Source of the DNA: Paenibacillus sp. JCM 18996
GTDB taxonomy: Bacteria > Bacillota > Bacilli > Paenibacillales > NBRC-103111
Length of the DNA stretch: 26,260 bases
Direction of reading: 5' to 3'
Assembly: GCA_001313085.1 (NCBI GenBank)
Contig: BBFE01000052.1
Span: 1-26,260, forward strand
The translations under genes and the position numbers were made by a program. The notes under the pieces were generated by a model. The model did not search any database. It saw nothing but the letters and a program-made list of their open reading frames with translations, and was not told the origin of the DNA. The stretch's first letter is position 1, and every line of letters starts with the position of its first letter. Of this stretch, positions 7,858 to 16,177 are shown piece by piece.

Positions 7858-8555
7858 TTATGGACTCAGCTTGCTGTCCGCCAGGACGACAACCTGTACC
7901 TGTTCGGGCTTCAGCTGCCACCTCTGCAGCAAAGATTGCTGTATCGTCTGCTTTTCCCGCTCCCACGCAGGGAGGAATTGCGCTGCGCCGCTTCTTTCAC
8001 CGGGCTTTCGCTCTTCTCCAGGCCGATCGTGACCGGCTTGACCGGCTCTATCTCCACTGCCGATGCTTTGGCGGAGGTCTTGCCGCCGGTGTCCGGCGAG
8101 CCGGGCTGAAGCCGTACGGCGAGCAGACCGATTACGGCTTGGCCTTTTGCATCCACTTCGGTGCGGACCTTGACTTCCTTCACCTGTAAGGCGCTCTCCT
8201 TCTCGATTTGGTCCTTGACCTGGGAAGCGATTTGCTTTTCCACCATTGCCTGCGATTGCTTGCGGCCCGCGGCCGCGAGCTGTCCCGCGTCTTTTGCGAT
8301 TGCGTCAAGCGACGCTCCGGATGGCAAGCCCGCTATTGCGGTTTGCTCAGTTTCGGCCATGGAGAGCAGCTTCTCCGCGTTCCATTTGCGATGGAACAGA
8401 TCGAACAGCGGCGTCATCAGCGTCAGCAGAATGAACAGCCCCATCACCGTCCTTACGTAGTTCTGCATCGCTTTGTTCGGCAGCAGCAGATCGATGACCG
8501 TAGCGAGCAGAATCACTAGAATAATAGTTTTCAGCCAACCGGTTATCCACAGCAT
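7858..8555 (-). CDS. spoIIIAF: Stage III sporulation protein SpoIIIAF (frameshifted near the C-terminus)
   Basis: SpoIIIAF is a mother-cell membrane component of the SpoIIIA channel complex. The ATG at 8555 gives MLWITGWLKTIILVILLATV and a second helix (YVRTVMGLFILLTLMTPLF), followed by a soluble domain with VKEVKVRTEVDAKGQAVIG. As given the frame ends at 7911 with an unlikely basic tail. Restoring one missing base (probably G) near 7980 gives QFLPAWEREKQTIQQSLL and LKPEQVQVVVLADSKLSP, the typical SpoIIIAF ending, with the stop at 7858 and 233 codons. The gap to spoIIIAE is 24 bases. Confidence 0.92.
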
Positions 8556-8579
8556 CAGGCACCTCCAGGAGTCGAAGCT

Positions 8580-9761
8580 TTACCGCATCATGACGGACAC
8601 ATTGCCCACTGCGACCATAATCGTTATCGCCAGAAAAAAACATGAGAGAAACAATCGCCAGAGAAGCGAAAACGTACACCATGCTTTTGCCGATCGTTTC
8701 AAGGCACGCTACCATGGATGGTCCCCCAGCGGCTGCATGACCGCAGCTGACATTTTATATATAAAGGCAAGAGTAAGGATTTTGAGGGCCGGAAAGGCGC
8801 ACATGAACAAAATGACGACCACGCCTGTGATCCCGACCGCATTCTTCATCAGCAGAGAGGCTCCTATCACCGTATCGGAAGCGTCCGCGAACATTTTGCC
8901 TACGACCGGGACAAAGTTGCCCGCAATGTATTTTGCTGCTTTGATCGTTACCCCGTCCGCCACCGCCCTGGTCGAGCCCTGCACCGAAACCACTCCAAGA
9001 AATATCGTCACGAAGGTGCCGAGCAGCCCTATACTTACGGAGCGCAGAAGGTTCGCAAGCTGGGTGACCTTATACTTGTCCGTTAATGAAGAAACAATAT
9101 GCAGGACGGCGGAAAAAAAATAACAGCGGAAATATGACAAAATAGATGAGCGTCCCCACCGTATGCACCATAAACACGATCAGCGGATGAAGGACGGCGA
9201 CGGATGATACGCTTCCCATGGACATCAGCAGCGTGAGCATGACCGGGACGACGGCGAGCATAAAGTCCATCATCTGTAATCGCCGTTTTTTGCGTAGCCT
9301 ACAGAAACCTGGAACGAGTTGATCGCTATAATCATCAGCACCATAAATGTGATGGCATAAGCGATTTTGCTCACTGTCGTTTTCTCGAAGGAGCTCTGGA
9401 TGTTTTCCAGGATAAGGCTGAAGATCGAGAGAATGACGATCGAGGCCAGCAGCTTGCCGTTGTAAATCAATTCGTGCAAAAAGTACCGGGCCAATCCTTT
9501 GAGCACCGTTTTCAGGCTGAACCCTCCGGTTCCGGTCAGCAGGTCCATATAGCTCGGCGGCTTGCTGTCCGGGAAGTAGCCTCCATACTTTTGCATCAGG
9601 TCGTTCCAATACTTCTCCACTCCGTCCGTATGCACGTGCCGGGCCTGCTCCTTGATTACCGCATCCGCCGGTTCCTGCGCAAAGGCCGGTGCAGCGGAAT
9701 GGAGAAGAGTAAGGATGAACAGGCATACGATGAGAAAGCATTGGAAAAACCGCTGGCGCAT
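8580..9761 (-). CDS. spoIIIAE: Stage III sporulation protein SpoIIIAE (frameshifted as given)
   Basis: SpoIIIAE is the large polytopic membrane component of the SpoIIIA complex. The ATG at 9761 starts a signal-like segment (FLIVCLFILTLLHSAAPAFA, cleavage likely after AFA), then VEKYWNDLMQKYGGYFPD, then many helices (LASIVILSIFSLILENIQ; GSTRAVADGVTIKAAKYIAG; FVPVVGKMFADASDTVIGAS) and the end ITIMVAVGNVSVMMR. Corrections: A8 at 9113-9120 should be seven, one C missing near 8714, A7 at 8634-8640 should be six. Near 9265-9291 the exact repair is uncertain; T6 to five plus a two-base loss would give YAKTAITDMMDFM, matching the family. Confidence 0.93.
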
Positions 9762-9822
9762 AATGGATTCACTCCCGGGTACTTTGGTGGGTTCTCATGG
9801 CTTGGCTGCCGGATCTATACGA

Positions 9823-10212
9823 TTAAGCGGGAAGCAGCTTGACCACCGTCTCGATAATGACGGATATAATCGGAATCGCCATGACCATGATCAGGATTTT
9901 GCCGGAAAGCTCTATCTTGGCTGCGATGGATTCCTGTCCAGCATCCCGCACGATCTGGGCGCCGAATTCCGCGATATAAGCGATGCCGATAATTTTCAGT
10001 ATCGTTTTGAGGTAGATCATATTGATGTTGGACTTGGCCGCCAAGCTCTCCAAAATGGCGATGACCGACGCGATTTTGCCGATCAGCATCAGGAAGATGA
10101 TTATTCCCGTAAACGCCGAAAGCATGAACGCGAACAGCGGCTTTTGCTCCTTGACGACTAAAGACAAGACGGCGGCCGTGAGGCCGATCCCTACGATTTG
10201 AATGATCTCCAT
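9823..10212 (-). CDS. spoIIIAD: Stage III sporulation protein SpoIIIAD
   Basis: SpoIIIAD is a small polytopic membrane protein of the SpoIIIA complex. The frame is intact: 129 residues from MEIIQIVGIGLTAAVLSLVV to VIIETVVKLLPA. Four hydrophobic segments are visible, including LFAFMLSAFTGIIIFLMLI and ILIMVMAIPIISVII; the middle carries IIGIAYIAEFGAQIVRDAGQ. An AGGTGAA site precedes the ATG, and spoIIIAC ends 11 bases upstream. The gene has no A/T run of six or more, which is why it escaped the indels affecting its neighbours. Confidence 0.95.
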   Translation of the reverse strand: MEIIQIVGIGLTAAVLSLVVKEQKPLFAFMLSAFTGIIIFLMLIGKIASVIAILESLAAKSNINMIYLKTILKIIGIAYIAEFGAQIVRDAGQESIAAKIELSGKILIMVMAIPIISVIIETVVKLLPA

Positions 10213-10223
10213 GGGGGGTTCAC

Positions 10224-10427
10224 CTATTGGAAAAGAAAGATTGTCTTGATTTCCCTGAACAAAATGTTGAGCTGCCGGATCACGATCAGCAGTACGAACA
10301 CAAAAGCGATGAGCGTGGCCCAGTGGGCGAAATCCTCTTTACCGGACTGCTTTAACAGCGTGTGCAGCATTGCGATGATGATGCCGATTCCGGCTATTTT
10401 GAATATCAGGTTTACATCCACGTTCAT
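10224..10427 (-). CDS. spoIIIAC: Stage III sporulation protein SpoIIIAC
   Basis: SpoIIIAC is a very small membrane protein of the SpoIIIA complex. The intact 67-residue frame begins MNVDVNLIFKIAGIGIIIAM and has two helices (first about residues 8-25, second WATLIAFVFVLLIVI at about 36-50). It contains the family stretch LLKQSGKEDFAHWATLIAF. GAGGTG lies seven bases before the ATG. It sits between spoIIIAB and spoIIIAD, as in all spoIIIA operons. Confidence 0.95.
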   Translation of the reverse strand: MNVDVNLIFKIAGIGIIIAMLHTLLKQSGKEDFAHWATLIAFVFVLLIVIRQLNILFREIKTIFLFQ

Positions 10428-10455
10428 GGGCGCACCTCACTCCAAATCTTTCCGT

Positions 10456-10470
10456 CCGGCCACCGGCCGG
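10456..10470 (-). promoter_or_regulatory. Short GC-rich hairpin between spoIIIAB and spoIIIAC
   Basis: CCGGCC-ACC-GGCCGG is a perfect six-pair inverted repeat about 30 bases before the spoIIIAC start. There is no T tract. It could modulate spoIIIAC translation or mRNA stability; it is too short to be sure of a role. Confidence 0.35.
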
Positions 10471-10491
10471 CTGTTATAATTTCTGGCGCTG

Positions 10492-11010
10492 TCAGTAAAT
10501 CAGAATCACAATCAATACGCCAAGGAGAACCCCCAGGCTTCTCCACATCGTTTCGTACCGCCTTTGCTCCTCGCGCGCCTGCTCCTCTTCCCCCTGCAGC
10601 TGCAGCACGGCGAGCCTCAGGTGCTTCACCTGGTCCTCCCGGTCGGTCATGCCGATGGTGAGTCCAAGCTCATTCATAATCTGCTTCTCATTCTCTTTCA
10701 TCGCTGTATTCTTCCACTCGCTGTCCACCGCGCTGCGCCAGCTTTCCCTGATGGAAGGCGCGTCTCTTCCCTCCAGCCGCGATGCAGCTTGTTCAAAGAA
10801 AGCGGACAGCGGTTTGGGGCTTTGCCGGCTAATCGCCGCAAGCGCGTCGGGCAGCGGCGTAAACCCGTAGGCGATTTCCGTCTCCAGCCTTTGCAGTGCC
10901 TGGATAAGGCTGCGCAGATGCTTGGGGCGTCTCGAATACTGGAACGATTGAAAGAATCCGAACAAGGTTCCGGCACTAAGGATCAGCATGGCTCCGATCA
11001 GCTTGAGCAT
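10492..11010 (-). CDS. spoIIIAB: Stage III sporulation protein SpoIIIAB
   Basis: SpoIIIAB is a membrane protein of the SpoIIIA complex, resembling type II secretion GspF-like subunits. The ATG at 11010 (MLKLIGAMLILSAGTLFGFF) was chosen over upstream starts because GGAGGAG precedes it closely. The 172-residue intact protein has an N-terminal helix, a cytosolic helical body (LIQALQRLETEIAYGFTPLP; ELGLTIGMTDREDQVKHLRL) and a C-terminal helix (WRSLGVLLGVLIVILIY). The spoIIIAA stop lies 16 bases upstream. Confidence 0.95.
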   Translation of the reverse strand: MLKLIGAMLILSAGTLFGFFQSFQYSRRPKHLRSLIQALQRLETEIAYGFTPLPDALAAISRQSPKPLSAFFEQAASRLEGRDAPSIRESWRSAVDSEWKNTAMKENEKQIMNELGLTIGMTDREDQVKHLRLAVLQLQGEEEQAREEQRRYETMWRSLGVLLGVLIVILIY

Positions 11011-11026
11011 GAATCTCCTCCTCCAG

Positions 11027-12010
11027 TCAATAAACTCCGTTTCTTGCCGCCTCCAGACGAGTGCCTTTGCCGTCAAGCACCGCAAAGAAGGGATTACCGC
11101 CTTTCCGCCGCTCAAGCACGATGTACCGGGTAAACATGCCGTCTTCCAGCAGCGCTTGCAGCACGGGCCTTCTTTTCACATCTTCCAGACCGCTTCCATG
11201 GGCAGTTGCGAGTACCCGTATTCCAGCGCGCACCGCTTCATGGATGGCTCCCGCATCCTCCGCCCTGCCGATCTCGTCCACAACGATCACTTCAGGAGAA
11301 AGCGAGCGGATCATCATCATCATCCCCTCCGCCTTCGGGCAGCCGTCCAGCACATCGGTGCGGGGTCCGAGGTCGAATCGGGGAACGCCCTTGTCGCAGG
11401 CTGCGATTTCCGAGCGTTCATCGACGACGCCCACTTTGAAGCCGCGCGCCCCGCCCTGGCACCCTGCCATCTGCCATAAGACAAGTTTCTTGCCAAATCC
11501 CTGATCAGTGTCGTTTTTTCCGTGCTGCGGCGGGGAGATGACCAGCGTATGGTGCATGGCCGTCCCCGAAGAATCGAGAAGGTAAGGCAGGACTTCCCTG
11601 GATGCCTCCCGGATCTCCCTTGCGATTCTTATGTTGAAAGAAGTGATGTCGCGGATTTGCTTCACTTTCCCCTGCTCGAGCACCGTGCGCCCGGCCAGTC
11701 CTACCCGATGGCCTCCGGCGACCGTGATGAACCCTCTTTTCAGCTCCTCTTCAAACGAGTACACCGAGTGGTTTGTCAGCAGCTCCAGCAGCTTGACGGC
11801 GTCCTCTTTGTCCGGCCGGTACGCGGCCGCAGGATTGTCGGTGAGGAGGCCGTCGGCGCCGATAAAAGCGTAGCTTCCGCCGTACACGATCTCGAGCGGC
11901 CGGCCTTGGCGGATGCGCAGCTCTTCTGTCCGGGAGGAGACGGTGCCCGGCAGTTTGTCTACTATTCTGCGCAGGCCCGGAGGGAGAACGGCGAGAATGG
12001 ATTCTATCAT
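11027..12010 (-). CDS. spoIIIAA: Stage III sporulation ATPase SpoIIIAA (open frame, but P-loop region scrambled by two shifts)
   Basis: SpoIIIAA is the cytosolic AAA-type ATPase of the SpoIIIA complex, related to secretion ATPases. The ATG at 12010 follows GGAGGCTGCC. Seen are HSVYSFEEELKRGFITVAGG, VVDERSEIAACDKGVPRF, Walker B VIVVDEIGRAED, and ATAHGSGLEDVKRRPVL. The frame is open throughout (328 codons), but the P-loop reads PPQHGKND followed by about 25 unlikely residues. If T6 at 11514-11519 is five and a G is restored near 11445, it becomes PPQHGKTTLIRDLARNLSYG, a proper Walker A. So the ORF is only superficially intact. Confidence 0.94.
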   Translation of the reverse strand: MIESILAVLPPGLRRIVDKLPGTVSSRTEELRIRQGRPLEIVYGGSYAFIGADGLLTDNPAAAYRPDKEDAVKLLELLTNHSVYSFEEELKRGFITVAGGHRVGLAGRTVLEQGKVKQIRDITSFNIRIAREIREASREVLPYLLDSSGTAMHHTLVISPPQHGKNDTDQGFGKKLVLWQMAGCQGGARGFKVGVVDERSEIAACDKGVPRFDLGPRTDVLDGCPKAEGMMMMIRSLSPEVIVVDEIGRAEDAGAIHEAVRAGIRVLATAHGSGLEDVKRRPVLQALLEDGMFTRYIVLERRKGGNPFFAVLDGKGTRLEAARNGVY

Positions 12011-12052
12011 ATGGCGGCAGCCTCCTGGTTGTCCTGAATTCACCTGTTTTCA

Positions 12053-12080
12053 TACATATGCCGAGTCTCTTAAAATATGT
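12053..12080 (-). promoter_or_regulatory. Candidate SigE-type promoter for spoIIIAA-AH
   Basis: Minus strand ACATATT (12080-12074), 13 bases, then CATATGTA (12060-12053) resembles the sigma-E consensus (ATATT and CATACAnT). It overlaps the yqhV stop and lies about 45 bases before spoIIIAA. The B. subtilis operon is known to be sigma-E dependent; the assignment here is inference from the motif. Confidence 0.4.
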
Positions 12081-12363
12081 CGCCCGTTATTTTTTTTAAT
12101 ATGCCTATGAAAATGAACCCCACTCCCGCCAGTACCCATATCATTTTGCCTAATGATAGTTTCTCCGCGATACCCACCAAGCCGATGGTCGTTGTTGTCA
12201 GCAGCACCAGAGGCCCTACCAGGGCAAGGCCCGAGTTCACGAGCAGCGCCTTCTCCACCTGATTTAACCTGAGCATGAGCAGCGCCGCGATCACCTCGAG
12301 ACTGCCCGAAAGCATCCTTAATGTCGCCATGCTCAGAACTACTTTGTTTACCGCATCCCACAT
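12070..12363 (-). CDS. yqhV: YqhV family protein (DUF2619)
   Basis: YqhV proteins are small membrane proteins of unknown function encoded just upstream of spoIIIAA in Bacillus, and the position is the same here. The intact 97-residue frame starts MWDAVNKVVLSMATLRMLSG after AGGGG about eight bases upstream of the ATG. It has three hydrophobic stretches: SLEVIAALLMLRL, ALLVNSGLALVGPLVLLTTT, and MIWVLAGVGFIFIGILKK. The C-terminus is KKITGDIF. A sporulation role is plausible from context only. Confidence 0.88.
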   Translation of the reverse strand: MWDAVNKVVLSMATLRMLSGSLEVIAALLMLRLNQVEKALLVNSGLALVGPLVLLTTTTIGLVGIAEKLSLGKMIWVLAGVGFIFIGILKKITGDIF

Positions 12364-12615
12364 TCATATGACCCCCTATTCATGTTCCGCAGGCGGGTCG
12401 ACCAGGAAGCCCTCGCCTGCTTCAATGCCGTTACATCCTAGCTTATGCGGCATGTCTCATTTTAGGTTCCGACTTTGCCAAGGTTCGTTATTTTTTTTGC
12501 TGCCGGAATGCAGTAAGGAGGATCGCACTTACCGGGGCACATACCCACCATGAGGTGCATATGATGAACTTGAGATTAACCCACACAAACAAACCCAACA
12601 GTTAGGAGAATTGTG
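12364..12615. other. Divergent intergenic region yqhV / comA, with a Cys-rich micro-ORF candidate
   Basis: This 252-base stretch separates two divergent genes. On the minus strand 12561-12460 encodes MHLMVGMCPGKCDPPYC, then IPAAKK, in which CPGKCDPPYC has three closely spaced cysteines. The frame then meets an A8 tract (12491-12498). As given it ends at a TGA, and the same frame continues as a second short ORF (MPHKLGCNGIEAGEGFLV, then DPPAEHE) ending just before the yqhV ribosome binding site. No strong ribosome binding site precedes either. I see no clear promoter for comA. Confidence 0.3.
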
Positions 12616-13445
12616 ATGGAGACCACTTCCCAAGCTCAATGGATACCGGTGCTTTCCGATCCTTCAGGCCGCAGGACGGCCAAACCGAGAACGTTAGGAA
12701 AAAAACGATGGTTATAGATAAAGGATTGGGCATCCATTCGTTCGAAGATCTGCTTGCAACCGCCGGACATCATATCGATATGCTAAAAAATAGGCTTCGG
12801 CACCTCTCCGTTGTACCCGGTGGAGCTTCTGAACGCCAAGATCGAGATGGCTAAAGCCCAAGGTATTTGCGTATTCCCCGGAGGGACGTTTCTGGAAGTG
12901 GCCGTGCAGCAAAATGAGGTCGGCTCTTTCTTCCGGTTGATTTCCTCCCTGGCTTCACCGGTATCGAGGTATCCGACGGCACGATCGAACTGCCCCGCAA
13001 AAAAGAGGAATGAGCTGATCTCCCAAGGAGTGGAGCAGGGACTCATCGTATACACCGAATATGGAAAAAAAATGCTTCGGCTCGTCGATAGATATGCATG
13101 AACTGCAGGAAACCGTGGCTTTGGACCTTCATTACGGCGCGGAGCTGGTGACGATGGAAGGACGGGAGTCCGGAGCCGGGGTCGGCATTTTCGATAAAAA
13201 CGGGGACTGCAAGGACGAAGAACTGGAACAAGTTCTAAAACACGTGCCTAATCCGCATATGATTCTATGGGAAGCGCCCCAAAAAACAGCAGCAGGTTCA
13301 CCTGATGAATTTACTCGGCCCTGAGATCCATTTGGGCAATATTGCACCGCAGGACATTATCTCTGTAGAGGCGCTGCGCAGGGGACTTCGTTCCGATACG
13401 TTTGGATTAGGCATCAAGAAGGAAGATCAGCTGGAAATACAATAA
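12616..13445 (+). CDS. comA: Phosphosulfolactate synthase ComA (frameshifted as given)
   Basis: ComA adds sulfite to phosphoenolpyruvate to give (2R)-phospho-3-sulfolactate, in the coenzyme M route of archaea and the sulfolactate route of spore-forming Bacilli (B. subtilis YitD). The ATG at 12616 follows TAGGAGA. Signatures are KPRTLGKTMVIDKGLGIHSF, GICVFPGGTFLEVAVQQNEV, GIEVSDGTIELPRKKRNELI, VTMEGRESGAGVGIFDKNGD and MILWEAPQKQQQVHLMNLLG. Corrections: A7 at 12699-12705 (true 5), A6 at 12785 (5), a missing G near 12949, A6 at 12999 (5), A8 at 13065 (7) and A6 at 13281 (5). These give 275 codons. comB follows after 18 bases. Confidence 0.93.
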
Positions 13446-13463
13446 TCCGGGGAGGCGGGAAGC

Positions 13464-14213
13464 ATGCTGATCGATGTGATCTCCAGTGTCAATGAGGCGA
13501 GAACTGAGGAATTAACGAACCGGACCGTCATAGTGATCGACGTGCTTCGCGCGACAAGCACTATCATTACAGCTCTAAACCATGGCTGTGCGGAAGTCCT
13601 GGCCACGGAGACCGTGAATGGCGCCAAAGCGCAGCAGCATCCGGAAGACAGATTGGGCGGAGAGCGCTCTTGCCGTAAAATTCCCGGGTTTCATTACGGA
13701 AATTCCCCTCTGGAATATACGGCGGACGATTTGAAGGGCAGAAAGCTGATCATCACCACGACCAACGGCACCCGGGCCGTACAAAAGGCCCATAAAGCGA
13801 GCCGCGTGCTCATCGGAGCGTTCCTCAATGCAGGCGCATGCGCACGGACCGCTTTTGAAATGAAGAAAGACATCGTTATTTTATGTTCCGGCACTCAGGA
13901 TGTATACGCCCTGGAAGACGGTTTATGTGCGGGGGCATTGGTCCATGCTCTGACAGAACTTTATGGAGAAGGGATTGAAGTGAACGATTTCGGGCTGGCG
14001 ATGAATTATGCCTTTCTCCGTACGGAAGGGCAGCTGCAGGACGTCCTCCTGGGCTGCAGCAACGGCAAAAGGCTGATGAAGCTGGGATTCCGCGAAGATG
14101 TAATTTATTGCTCGCAGTTTAATGTTACGGAGATGGTTCCTGTGCTTGTGGACAGCACTCTGGTGCCCCATTTGCCGGGAGGTTCTAAAAAAGGTTGTCC
14201 GCTCATAGAATAG
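13464..14213 (+). CDS. comB: 2-phosphosulfolactate phosphatase ComB
   Basis: ComB dephosphorylates 2-phospho-3-sulfolactate to sulfolactate, the step after ComA; the B. subtilis homologue is YitC. The ATG at 13464 follows GGAGGCGGGAAGC. Motifs are VIVIDVLRATSTIITALNHG, DRLGGERSCRKIPGFHYGNS, IITTTNGTRAVQKA, ILCSGTQDVYALEDGLCAGA and YCSQFNVTEMVP. The frame is open for 249 residues. A6 at 14187-14192 near the end may be over-long; with five A the protein would end GSKKVVRS at 14208 instead. The next step, sulfolactate dehydrogenase, is not in this window. Confidence 0.92.
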   Translation: MLIDVISSVNEARTEELTNRTVIVIDVLRATSTIITALNHGCAEVLATETVNGAKAQQHPEDRLGGERSCRKIPGFHYGNSPLEYTADDLKGRKLIITTTNGTRAVQKAHKASRVLIGAFLNAGACARTAFEMKKDIVILCSGTQDVYALEDGLCAGALVHALTELYGEGIEVNDFGLAMNYAFLRTEGQLQDVLLGCSNGKRLMKLGFREDVIYCSQFNVTEMVPVLVDSTLVPHLPGGSKKGCPLIE

Positions 14214-14245
14214 GAAAGAAACTATGAGACGGGGAGTTTTCCTTT

Positions 14246-14703
14246 ATGAACGGAGATTTGCTGCTTGTTGTTCTCATCATTATCGGGATGATCGGCCGGT
14301 CCAATATTATTACTACCGCAGCCTGCGTCCTGCTTGTGGTGAAACTGATCAGTCTGGACAGGTATTTGCCTGCAATCGAAAGAAGGGGCCTGGAGCTGGG
14401 TCTTCTTTTTTTTGACGATGGGAGTGCTTGTCCCCTTTGCTTCCGAGAAAATTTCGCCCAAGGACATTATTTCCGTCTTTACGACCTGGCCCGGCATTGT
14501 CGCGCTGGCAGGGGGAGCCATTGCAACTTATATGAACGGCAAGGGGCTGGAGCTGTTAAAAAATAGACCCGCAATTAATTGTGGGCCTTGTCATCGGTTC
14601 GATCTTCGGCATTCTGTTCATGCGCGGAATTCCTGTGGGGCCGCTGATGGCCGCCGGCATTACCGCATTTCTGCTGAAGGTCTCCTATTTTTTTATTCGA
14701 TAA
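14246..14703 (+). CDS. DUF441 family integral membrane protein (frameshifted as given)
   Basis: DUF441 proteins (YeaL of E. coli, YtwI of B. subtilis) are small polytopic membrane proteins of unknown function. The ATG at 14246 follows GGGGAG nine bases upstream. The protein reads [20 protein letters not shown], then [60 protein letters not shown] and [20 protein letters not shown], with helices throughout. T8 at 14406-14413 should be seven and A6 at 14558-14563 should be five, giving about 152 codons. The exact C-terminus is uncertain because a T7 run sits just before the stop. It follows comB by 32 bases and is probably cotranscribed. Confidence 0.88.
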
Positions 14704-14717
14704 GTTAAAATAAGGCA

Positions 14718-15975
14718 CTATCTTCTTTCGGACGGCCCGCCTACGAAAGCCTGCTCGGCAGCGTCGAGCCCATAAGCCGTGTGCAGAGCCCGGACAACCT
14801 CTTTCAATTGGGAGTTGTCAATTACGCAGGACGTTTTGATTTCGGAGGTAGAAACCATTTTAATGGAAATCCCGAGGCCTGAGATCGCTTCGAACATTCG
14901 GGCCGCCACTCCCGGAGTGCTGACCATGCCGGCGCCAACGATGGAAACTTTGACGAGATTCAGCTCGGAAGTCACTTCCCGGTAGCCGATTTGCGCCTGG
15001 ATTCCTTCCAGAGTGCTCAGCGCTGTTTGCACATCGTCGAGGGAGACGGTGAAGGAGAAGTCCGCTTCGCCGTTCTGCACTCCGCTCTGGACGATAATGT
15101 CCACGTCAATCTGCTCTTTGGCAAGAGCGGTAAATACGCCGGCGAGCTGCCCTGCTTTATCCGGCACTCCAAGAATGGAGATCCGGGCCACATTCTTATC
15201 GTAAGCTATTCCGCGCACTGTAATTCCTTGTTCCATCACGCTTCCTCCTTGACATAAGTACCTTCGTTGCGGGTAAAGCTGGATCTTACGCACAGACGGA
15301 CGTTGAAATTTTTTTGGCGTATTCCACAGCCCGCGGATGCAGGATCGCTGCGCCCAGGTTGGCCAGCTCCAGCATTTCGTCATACGAAATTTCCTCCAGC
15401 TTGCGCGCTACTTTGACAATCCGTGGGTCAGTAGAGTAGATGCCGTCCACATCGGTGTAAATTTCGCATAAATCGGCGTTGATTGCGGCTGCCAGAGCAA
15501 CGGCCGTAGTATCCGAGCCTCCGCGGCCGAGGGTGGTGATCTCTCCCGCCTCCGTCATGCCCTGAAAGCCAGCTACGATCACAATTTCGTCCCGTTCCAG
15601 CGCGCTTAACAGGCGGCTCGGCTCAATATTCGTAATTCTGGCTTTGCCGTGAAGTTCTTCCGTTATCATTCCAGCCTGCCAACCGGTATAAGAGACGGCG
15701 GAAACTCCCAGGCTCTGTATAGCCATCGACAAAAGGGCGACAGAAACCTGTTCCCCGGTCGTAAGCAGCATATCCATTTCTCTGGCTGGCGGCGTTACGT
15801 CACAAATTTGCCTGGACAGGTCGATTAAATCGTCCGTTGTATCCCCCATCGCGGAAACGACCACCACACATTGATTCCCTTCCCCTTTGCGTTCCACGAT
15901 CCGCTGCGCTACACGCTTCATGCGCTCGGCGTCGCCGACGGAGCTCCCCCCGAACTTCATCACAATCAAAGACAA
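14718..15975 (-). CDS. Aspartate kinase with C-terminal ACT domains (frameshifted as given)
   Basis: Aspartokinase phosphorylates aspartate, the first step to lysine, methionine, threonine and diaminopimelate. The TTG at 15975 ([20 protein letters not shown]) follows GGGAGAGG. Catalytic motifs are [34 protein letters not shown] and [17 protein letters not shown]; regulatory ACT parts are [20 protein letters not shown] and [21 protein letters not shown]7 at 15309-15315 should be five, and one base appears missing near 15238, giving 419 codons. AAGGAGG lies 7-8 bases before an internal ATG (MEQGITVRG), which would start a separate regulatory beta subunit, as in B. subtilis aspartokinase II. Confidence 0.94.
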
Positions 15976-16016
15976 AGCTGTTCCTCTCCCATCTTCATTC
16001 ACCAAAATTTATTAAA

Positions 16017-16027
16017 ATTATAGCATA
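16017..16027 (-). promoter_or_regulatory. Extended -10 promoter for aspartate kinase
   Basis: Minus strand TATGCTATAAT is a perfect extended -10, about 42 bases before the TTG start. No clear -35 is visible. The short leader leaves no room for a lysine riboswitch. Confidence 0.6.
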
Positions 16028-16128
16028 ATTCGGCGAAAAGGCACGAAAAAAAATACTGGCACATTCCCCCAAAACAGCTGCAAGCTCTCGCAGTGCAATT
16101 TAAATTCTTTACTAATCGCTCTTGACGG

Positions 16129-16163
16129 AAAAAAGCCCCGAACTCCATAACGAGTTCAAGGCC
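16129..16163 (-). terminator. Rho-independent terminator after efp
   Basis: Minus strand GCCTTGAACTC, a short loop and GAGTTCGGGGC pair (two T-G wobbles), followed by six T. It lies 15 bases after the efp stop. Confidence 0.85.
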
Positions 16164-16177
16164 CTCCGGTAATGCAC

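Noticed and set aside
12435..12445. In-frame TGA in the Cys-rich micro-ORF as a selenocysteine codon
   Set aside because: No SECIS-like hairpin is evident just downstream, and an adjacent A8 tract makes the frame itself doubtful.
14704..14717. Terminator between the convergent DUF441 and aspartate kinase genes
   Set aside because: The gap is 14 bases and contains no inverted repeat.
15976..16128. Lysine riboswitch upstream of aspartate kinase
   Set aside because: An extended -10 lies only about 42 bases before the start codon, leaving no room for the aptamer, and no matching structure was seen.
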